Shown here one piece after another: positions 6,716-11,435 of a stretch of 11,435 nt of DNA. The first letter of the stretch is position 1. Each line of letters opens with the position of its first letter. The stretch lies in contig JAUVBO010000028.1 in the NCBI GenBank assembly GCA_030591195.1, positions 1 through 11,435 on the forward strand, written 5' to 3'. The stretch is from Pseudomonadota bacterium (GTDB taxonomy: Bacteria; Myxococcota; Polyangia; GCA-2747355; JACKDQ01). The translations under genes and the position numbers were made by a program. The notes beneath the pieces were generated by a model. It searched no databases. It saw only the letters and a list, made by a program, of their open reading frames with translations, and was not told the DNA's origin.

Positions 6716-8542
6716 TCAGTACCCCGAGCGACGCAGCCGCTCGAGCCAGTCCGTGTGAAACACGGCGAAGTCGGGCTCGGCGCTGCACCAGTCGTAGTGG
6801 TCGCGCCAGAGGTCACCCATGTAGATCCCCCACTTGGCGCTCTCGATCGAGACCACGCCGTCGTTGGGGCCCGCGTCCATCGCGTTCATGACCTGGTGAA
6901 TGAGGTGCAGGTCCTCCGACGGCGTATCGGGACAGTTGTTGCCGAACCAGTTGTTGAATCCAATACACGTCTGACTGGCCCAGGAGAACACCGTGGTGTT
7001 GTCTGCCAGCGGGGCGGGCAGCAAGCCGCCCGGGCGAGGGGCGTGGGCGATCCCGGGCTGACCCTGGTCATGGTGTGGGTCCTCGCAGGAGCCCGTCGGG
7101 TTGGTGGCGCAGGCCCAGCTGTACTTGCGGCCGGCGGGCGGACCGGGCAGGCGCTGGTTGAGCGCGGCGGCGAAGGGCCGCGAGAGGTTGGTCAGCGTGT
7201 TGAGGATCGCGTTCTGACCGTAGCCCGGCGGGAACATCTGCTCGGCGAGGTCGAGGATCTTGTCCTTGATCCAGTAGGGCAGGTCCCACATCTGCTCGCG
7301 GAGTAGCGGGTCACTGGCGATGAAGGCCAGCCCGGCGTCGGCAAACGGAGAGCCGTGGTGGGGCGTGCTCAGGGTGGTCACCGAAGCAATAACCTGGCGC
7401 CAGGGCAACGTCGGGTTGCCGTGCTCGTCCGGGGCGCAGCAAGACGTCGGCAGGTTGCGCGCGTCGAGGCAGCAGAAGGTCTTGCCACCGGCCTTGAGCC
7501 CTTCCTCGCCGTCGCCGAGTCCCCCGGCGCCCGGTCCCGGGCAGATCTTCTGGGCCGCGTCGCCGAGCTCGCAGAGCTCGTTGGCGCGCGGGTCGCCGAT
7601 CAGCGTCCGCGCGTCGATCCCGCCCATCGAGTGGGCGACGATGTTCAGCCGCCAGTAGGGCGTCTCGGGATCCTTCGGGTAGGCCCCGGGCAGCCGACGG
7701 TGCAGCTCCTCCATGTTCTTGATCTGGTTCGTCAGGTGCAGACGCAGGCGGTTGGCCCGCAGCGCGAGCTGCTGGTCACCGGGGACGGTGTTGAAGCGAG
7801 CCCAGGTGCGCCAGCCCCGGTCGACCTTGTTGATCGCCTTGCCGAACAGGGCATACCACGAGCTCTCGTCGGTGTTGAAGCCGTGGGCGTAGTAGATCGG
7901 GAAGCGGGTGCGCTGCTTCGGCACCGTCGGGGTGCAGTACTGGGTGCAGGTGATCTTCACCGTGTAGGTCCAGCGCTCGCCGCCGGTGTAGGCTTCGGCC
8001 ATCCGCGGCCCGACCACCAGCGCGTGCAGCCCCATCGGCTTGAGCGAGAGCTCGCGCTGCTCGTCGACGCCGCCCGACGGCGAGCGGCGGAGGGGGTTGA
8101 GCTCGGTCTTCTGGCGGGTGCGCTCCCAGTAGAGCTTGTGGCGCTGACCACCGTGCTCGACGAAGGCCGACTGCACCGGCTGAACCCCGTCGAGGGCCCA
8201 CGGCAGCTCGGGCGGCTCGTACATCGCCACCCGACCCCAGTTGAAGCCCTTGACCTCGACCTCGATGTCGACCTCCATCCCGGGCAAGGCGTACAGCGGA
8301 TAGAGGTGAGACTTGGTCTGGCCGTCGTTGACGAGCTCCCCGGTCAACGTGATCGTCTGGCCGTCCTCGGCAAACGAGATCTCGGGCCGCACGTTGAAGT
8401 CGGACGGGTCGATCCACAGCCCCGTGTCGTCGCACTTGCCCGCGCAAGAGCCGTGATTCGAGGTCTCGAGATCGGCGCCGCAGCCAACGAGCCCGGCGAC
8501 GAGCGCGATATTCACGATGATACCCAGCCGACGGGCCAACAT
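6716..8542 (-). CDS. Triacylglycerol lipase, lipoprotein
   Basis: The 608-aa product is probably a surface or periplasmic lipase of the alpha/beta-hydrolase group related to bacterial family I lipases, releasing fatty acids from acylglycerols. It opens with a lipoprotein signal (LVGC, Cys21). Residues about 40-215 form a beta-rich N-terminal domain with no named match. The catalytic domain starts with the oxyanion motif YYAHGFN (His220-Gly221). The nucleophile is Ser305 in AHSMGG; the other triad residues are likely Asp561 (NDGVV) and His582 (DHYDW), in the order seen in Pseudomonas-type lipases. LSTPHHGSPFAD is also typical. Between Ser305 and that motif lies an insert with six cysteines (324-369, two CC pairs), probably a disulfide-braced lid. 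The ATG at 8542 with AGGAG five bases upstream is chosen over an upstream in-frame start at 8653, which would hide the signal peptide. Confidence 0.88.
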   Translation of the reverse strand: MLARRLGIIVNIALVAGLVGCGADLETSNHGSCAGKCDDTGLWIDPSDFNVRPEISFAEDGQTITLTGELVNDGQTKSHLYPLYALPGMEVDIEVEVKGFNWGRVAMYEPPELPWALDGVQPVQSAFVEHGGQRHKLYWERTRQKTELNPLRRSPSGGVDEQRELSLKPMGLHALVVGPRMAEAYTGGERWTYTVKITCTQYCTPTVPKQRTRFPIYYAHGFNTDESSWYALFGKAINKVDRGWRTWARFNTVPGDQQLALRANRLRLHLTNQIKNMEELHRRLPGAYPKDPETPYWRLNIVAHSMGGIDARTLIGDPRANELCELGDAAQKICPGPGAGGLGDGEEGLKAGGKTFCCLDARNLPTSCCAPDEHGNPTLPWRQVIASVTTLSTPHHGSPFADAGLAFIASDPLLREQMWDLPYWIKDKILDLAEQMFPPGYGQNAILNTLTNLSRPFAAALNQRLPGPPAGRKYSWACATNPTGSCEDPHHDQGQPGIAHAPRPGGLLPAPLADNTTVFSWASQTCIGFNNWFGNNCPDTPSEDLHLIHQVMNAMDAGPNDGVVSIESAKWGIYMGDLWRDHYDWCSAEPDFAVFHTDWLERLRRSGY

Positions 8543-8547
8543 GGCGA

Positions 8548-8552
8548 CTCCT
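8548..8552 (-). promoter_or_regulatory. Ribosome binding site of lipase gene
   Basis: On the minus strand AGGAG lies 5 bases before the ATG at 8542. This sets the start so that the lipoprotein signal is N-terminal. Confidence 0.7.
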
Positions 8553-8622
8553 GTCGTGTCATTTCGTTTGCGGCCGTCATCTCCCGGCAACGGCCCAAGG
8601 AGCCCCGACATCCTGCACGAGC

Positions 8623-8639
8623 GATGCCATTCGGGCATC
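8623..8639. repeat. Short inverted repeat in the lipase leader
   Basis: A perfect 6-bp dyad with a 5-base spacer lies about 80 bp upstream of the lipase start. It could be an operator half-site pair or a weak RNA hairpin; at this length it could be chance. Confidence 0.3.
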
Positions 8640-8876
8640 CGAGCATTGTTCAATTATCACAAGCCCATAGGAGATGATGGAGATCTCTCGGGGTCTCCAG
8701 AAACGCACCGGGGTAGTGGCTGGCGCTGCTGCCGTTAAGGTTCCGAGGCCTTGGCCGGCACGACCCTTGCTTTGGCAGACACGACCATCGCTCATGAATG
8801 ACCGGCACTACTTGCATCGCTCGGTTTCACTCAGTAAATTTCTGGCCCAGCAATACAGATATCGGAGGAGTGGCAG

Positions 8877-10541
8877 ATGGCGGAGATGACTCAGCTCGAC
8901 TACGCATACCGATGGGAGAAGGAAAGGCCGGACGATCTCTGGATGGTTCAGCCAATGGGCGGCGAATCGATTCGCGAGCTCACCTTCAAGCAAGGGATGG
9001 ACGAGGCCCGACGGATGGCGGCCCACCTACGCTCGTTGGACCTGCCCGAACGGAGCCAGATCTCGATCTTCTCGAAGAACACGGCCTGGTGGCTGCTCGC
9101 CGACATCGCGATCTGGATGGCCGGGCACGTCTCGGTGACCCTGTTCCCGGTGCTCACGGCGGGCACCATCACCGAGATCATCGAGCACAGTGACAGCAAG
9201 CTGATCTTCATCGGCAAGCTCGACAACTACGAGCCGATGGCTCCGGGCATCCCGGAGGACCTGCCGCGGATCGCCCTTCCCCTGGCACCCGAGACCGGCG
9301 CGCCCAAGTGGGACGACGTGATCCAGCAGCACGAGCCGCTCGAGGGCGAGCCCCTGCCCGACCCGGCCTCGATGGCGACCATCGTCTACACCTCGGGCAG
9401 CACCGGCAGCCCGAAGGGGGCGATGCTGAGCTTCACCGGGATGACCAACGCGGCGACCAAGCTGGTCGAGCAGCTCGGTGTTCGCACTGACGACCGGATG
9501 CTCTCCTACCTGCCGCTGGCCCACGTGTTCGAGCGCTGGATCGTCGAGACGGCCGGGCTGGTGTCCGGTTTCCGGATCTTCTTCGCCGAGAGCCTCGACA
9601 CCTTCGTCCAGGACCTGCAGCGGGCCAAGCCGACGCTGTTCATCTCGGTGCCGCGGCTCTGGCAGCGCTTCCAGCTCGGCGTCTTCTCCAAGGTCCCGGA
9701 GAAGAAGCTGGCGCGGCTGCTGAAGATCCCGATCATCCGTGGCCTGATCCGCAAGAAGGTGCTGCGCGGGCTCGGCCTGCAACACGTGCGCTTCGCCGGC
9801 TGCGGCTCGGCCCCTTGCCCGGCGCCGCTGCTCGCCTGGTACCGCGCCCTCGGCCTCGAGCTGCTCGAGGGCTACGGCATGACCGAGAACTTCGTCCACT
9901 CCCACGTCTCCCGCCCGGGACAGGTGCGCGTGGGCTACGTCGGCCACCCGCTGGCCGAGGTCGACTGCCGGATCGCCGACGACGGCGAGATCCAGATCAA
10001 GAGCCCGGGCAACATGCTCGGCTACTACAAGGAGCCGGAGCTGACCAAGCAGTCCTTCACCGAGGACGGCTACCTCAAGACCGGCGACCAGGGCGAGATC
10101 GACGAGCAGGGCCGACTGCGGCTCACCGGCCGGATCAAGGAGCTGTTCAAGACCAGCAAGGGCAAGTACATCGCCCCCTCGGCGATCGAAAATCGCCTGC
10201 TGGTCAGTAACGACATCGAGCTGGCCTGCGTTTCCGGCTCGGGCCAGTCCCAGCCCCACGGCATGGTGGTGCTCGCCGAGGACATCCGACCGAGCCTGTC
10301 GGATGCAGCCCAGCGCGAGGCGATCCAGGCGCGCCTGACGGCCTACCTCGAGCAGCTCAACGGCGAGCTACCCTCCTACGAGAAGCTGGCCTTCCTGGCG
10401 GTGATCACCGACGACTGGACCCCGGAAAACGGACTGCTGACGCCGACGCTCAAGCTCAAGCGCAGCAAGATCGAGAGCAAGTACAACCCCCTCGCCGACG
10501 GCTGGTACCAGAGCAAGCAACCGGTGGTCTGGCTCAGCTGA
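8877..10541 (+). CDS. Long-chain acyl-CoA synthetase (AMP-forming)
   Basis: The 554-aa product is a complete ANL-superfamily adenylating enzyme. It would activate fatty acids with ATP to an acyl-AMP and then to acyl-CoA, in the cytoplasm or at the inner membrane. Motifs in order: phosphate loop TSGSTGSPKG (172-181, with Lys180), LPLAHVFER, YGMTE (333-337), LKTGDQGEID (Asp404), GRIKELFKTSKGKYIAP (Arg419), and the C-terminal catalytic Lys526 in TPTLKLKR. LPLAHVFER and FKTSKGKYIAP are typical of the long-chain FAA1/ACSL-like group rather than E. coli FadD or acetyl-CoA synthetase. It is somewhat short for that group, so chain-length preference is uncertain. GGAGGAG at 8864-8870, six bases before the ATG, fixes the start. 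It is divergent from the lipase, with a FadL-type gene downstream. Confidence 0.92.
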   Translation: MAEMTQLDYAYRWEKERPDDLWMVQPMGGESIRELTFKQGMDEARRMAAHLRSLDLPERSQISIFSKNTAWWLLADIAIWMAGHVSVTLFPVLTAGTITEIIEHSDSKLIFIGKLDNYEPMAPGIPEDLPRIALPLAPETGAPKWDDVIQQHEPLEGEPLPDPASMATIVYTSGSTGSPKGAMLSFTGMTNAATKLVEQLGVRTDDRMLSYLPLAHVFERWIVETAGLVSGFRIFFAESLDTFVQDLQRAKPTLFISVPRLWQRFQLGVFSKVPEKKLARLLKIPIIRGLIRKKVLRGLGLQHVRFAGCGSAPCPAPLLAWYRALGLELLEGYGMTENFVHSHVSRPGQVRVGYVGHPLAEVDCRIADDGEIQIKSPGNMLGYYKEPELTKQSFTEDGYLKTGDQGEIDEQGRLRLTGRIKELFKTSKGKYIAPSAIENRLLVSNDIELACVSGSGQSQPHGMVVLAEDIRPSLSDAAQREAIQARLTAYLEQLNGELPSYEKLAFLAVITDDWTPENGLLTPTLKLKRSKIESKYNPLADGWYQSKQPVVWLS

Positions 10542-10549
10542 GCTCTCCC

Positions 10550-10570
10550 GGGGGCTTTCGCAAAGCCCCC
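10550..10570 (+). terminator. Strong hairpin after acyl-CoA synthetase
   Basis: GGGGGCTTT, loop CGC and AAAGCCCCC form a perfect 9-bp stem starting 9 bases after the stop codon. There is no T tract after it, so it is a transcript end or 3'-stabilising hairpin rather than a textbook intrinsic terminator. Confidence 0.6.
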
Positions 10571-10803
10571 TCGCTCGGAAAGACGTCGTTTTCCTCGCTT
10601 CGCCCCACAACGCGGCGCGCTGGACGCGCGCCGCTTGCTCTCGCCGGCGGCACGCCAGTGACCGTCGGCGGCGGAGTGCCTGGCGGCACCGTGCTGCGCT
10701 GCGGCCGTCTTTGACACCTCTCCAGGTTCGTCGTTGAGTCATCCACCAGAGGGACGAGGGCGATGGCGCCGCGAAGTCGAAGCTCCGTCTGGGTGATCGT
10801 GGA
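10571..10803. other. Intergenic, no gene seen
   Basis: No credible coding frame was found on either strand. The open minus-strand frames lack ribosome binding sites and overlap the synthetase antisense. The stretch holds one GC-rich hairpin, listed separately. Confidence 0.5.
10612..10634. repeat. GC-rich perfect hairpin
   Basis: GCGGCGCGC and GCGCGCCGC form a perfect 9-bp dyad with a TGGAC loop, 41 bp after the previous hairpin. It could be a second back-up terminator or a repetitive palindrome; no T tract follows on either strand. Confidence 0.5.
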
Positions 10804-10854
10804 AGTGTAACTTTGGCCGGGGACATGAATCGTCCCCCCCTCTAAAGTGACACT
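10804..10854. repeat. 51-bp dyad repeat, copy 1
   Basis: This is identical over 51 bp to 10929-10979. Its ends, AGTGTAACTTT and AAAGTGACACT, are inverted with 10 of 11 pairs. An inner dyad GGGGAC/GTCCCC has a 7-base spacer. The ends look like IS or MITE terminal repeats, but I find no target duplication and no transposase nearby in the spacer. Confidence 0.85.
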
Positions 10855-10876
10855 TTGGCGCCCGAGGAGGCGTCAG

Positions 10877-10896
10877 GGTGTCAAGTTAGGCGGGGA
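10877..10896. repeat. Degenerate third copy of the dyad repeat (left arm)
   Basis: This stretch resembles the first 20 bases of the 51-bp repeat with a few substitutions and one-base indels (GTGT, AA.TT, GGC, GGGGA in the same order). It lies between the two perfect copies. It could be an older copy or a chance likeness. Confidence 0.3.
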
Positions 10897-10928
10897 GATG
10901 GCGCATCCACCCGACAAACGCGACCAGG

Positions 10929-10979
10929 AGTGTAACTTTGGCCGGGGACATGAATCGTCCCCCCCTCTAAAGTGACACT
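10929..10979. repeat. 51-bp dyad repeat, copy 2
   Basis: This is an exact second copy of 10804-10854 in the same orientation, with starts 125 bp apart. Flanking bases differ, so the repeat boundary is sharp. Confidence 0.85.
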
Positions 10980-11067
10980 GCCGGTTCGGGGCAGCTGTTT
11001 CCCCGCTGAAAGACCAGCACCGAAGGGGCGGCGGCCGACCTAGATGTCCGAGGCGCGCTTGCCGCGC

Positions 11068-11110
11068 GGCGACGCAGGGCGTTGCAGGATGCCTCCTGCA
11101 GGGCGTCGCC
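11068..11110 (-). terminator. Nested hairpin after the FadL-type gene
   Basis: The outer stem GGCGACGC/GCGTCGCC (11068-11075, 11103-11110) encloses an inner stem TGCAGG/CCTGCA (11083-11088, 11095-11100). It lies 10 bp past the stop of the minus-strand gene, where a terminator would be expected. No T run follows on that strand. Confidence 0.45.
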
Positions 11111-11119
11111 TCAGCGACC

Positions 11120-11435
11120 TCAGCGAGTCTGCTGCCAGTCGTGGCGATAGCGCAGGCCGAAGCCGAAGAGGTGGATCCGTCCGTCGTAGCTCGACGGTAG
11201 CGCCTCGGGGCTCTCGCTGTCGTTGCCGAGCAGGGCGACGAAGCCGTAGAACGCCTCGACGTGCAGCCCGCCCACCAGCCGCACCCCGGCCCCCACGGTG
11301 ACGCCGAGCCGATTCGAGTCGGGCGAGTTGGGCGCCAGGGTCTCGGCCGGCGCCGGCGACGGGTCGTAGAGCAGCCCCGCGCGCAACACCAGCCGTGCCA
11401 GCGGCCGCAGTGAGAGGCCGCCGCGGACGAAGGGC
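11120..11435 (-). CDS. FadL/OmpP1-type outer-membrane fatty acid transporter, C-terminal part
   Basis: The frame is open to the right edge, so only the last 104 residues are visible and the start is outside. The sequence begins PFVRGGL, then LRAGLLYDPSPAP, LAPNSPDSNRLGVTVGAG, and ends with alternating strands (LHVEAFYGFVALL, IHLFGFGLRYRHDW). RAG-YDPSP followed by PD-N/D-R-GVT-G-G is the signature of the last strands of the FadL beta-barrel, which takes up long-chain fatty acids and other hydrophobic compounds across the outer membrane. The frame reads through without a stop, so an internal GTG at 11389 is not the real start. Oddly, the protein ends in HDWQQTR rather than the usual terminal aromatic. 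A lipase and an acyl-CoA synthetase nearby fit fatty-acid uptake. Confidence 0.8.
   Translation of the reverse strand, partial: PFVRGGLSLRPLARLVLRAGLLYDPSPAPAETLAPNSPDSNRLGVTVGAGVRLVGGLHVEAFYGFVALLGNDSESPEALPSSYDGRIHLFGFGLRYRHDWQQTR

Larger units (their letters stand above)
8543..8876. other. Divergent intergenic region between lipase and acyl-CoA synthetase
   Basis: This 334-bp stretch must carry both promoters and any shared control site. It is less GC-rich around 8640-8665 and 8812-8845. TTGCAT (8812-8817) and TAAATT (8835-8840), 17 bp apart, are a weak sigma-70-like candidate for the plus-strand gene (three and four matches of six). GATGCC and GGCATC (8623-8628 and 8634-8639) form a 6-bp perfect dyad with a 5-base loop in the likely lipase leader. 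No gene is seen in it. Confidence 0.4.

Noticed and set aside
8629..8641. Short likeness between the lipase leader and the tandem-repeat region near 1404-1416 (TTCGGGCATCCG)
   Set aside because: Twelve bases in common within an 11-kb GC-rich window, with no extension on either side, is not enough to claim a shared element.
7355..8677. Long plus-strand frame opposite the lipase
   Set aside because: The minus frame has the lipobox, nucleophile motif and triad. The plus frame has no recognisable motif.
9027..10259. Long minus-strand frame opposite the acyl-CoA synthetase
   Set aside because: It is a Leu/Ala/Gly-rich antisense shadow of a clearly conserved enzyme.
1271..10979. A link between the 51-bp units at 1271 and the 51-bp repeats at 10804/10929
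   Set aside because: They share only their length; the sequences and dyads are unrelated.

Overview
The window is GC-rich DNA. Its long acidic and Gly/Pro linkers, many lipoprotein signal peptides, DGP-repeat linker, AgmX/PglI-type TonB-like remnant and FadL-type barrel resemble Myxococcota (formerly Deltaproteobacteria). That placement is an inference from style; no rRNA or taxonomic marker gene is present.

Left part (1-3340), an accessory, partly decayed stretch. It opens with a Tat-type secreted protein (67-888) whose C-terminal half has a cysteine at almost every fourth residue, 39 in total. Next comes about 650 bp without an intact gene. On the minus strand this stretch holds an apparent remnant of a TonB-like (AgmX/PglI-type) C-terminal domain, three tandem 51-bp units and a separated 24-bp direct repeat. 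Then follow a minus-strand conserved protein of unknown function with propeller-like motifs (1538-2470), two small two-helix membrane proteins whose 3' ends overlap head to head (2534-2827 and 2800-2978, the second tentative), and a frameshifted fragment of a DDE/rve integrase-type transposase (about 2985-3320).

Centre (3498-6648). A complete cysteine desulfurase/selenocysteine-lyase-like PLP enzyme (3498-4670) is followed on the same strand by a lipoprotein of unknown function (4738-6039). Facing them is a small secreted or membrane protein (6058-6648, minus), which lies just downstream of, and may be co-transcribed with, the lipase gene.

Right part (6716-11435), a plausible lipid-acquisition neighbourhood. 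A large lipoprotein triacylglycerol lipase (6716-8542, minus) is divergent from a long-chain acyl-CoA synthetase (8877-10541, plus). After a strong hairpin and about 570 bp of repeat-rich noncoding DNA comes the C-terminal end of a FadL/OmpP1-type outer-membrane fatty-acid transporter (11120 to the edge, minus). Together these would release fatty acids outside the cell, import them and activate them. Two identical 51-bp direct repeats with internal dyad symmetry lie between the synthetase and FadL and may be MITE-like or IS-end remnants.

No tRNA, rRNA, CRISPR array or intact mobile element was seen. The least explained items are the period-4 cysteine protein, the 51-bp tandem units at 1271-1423 and the 51-bp dyad repeats at 10804 and 10929.
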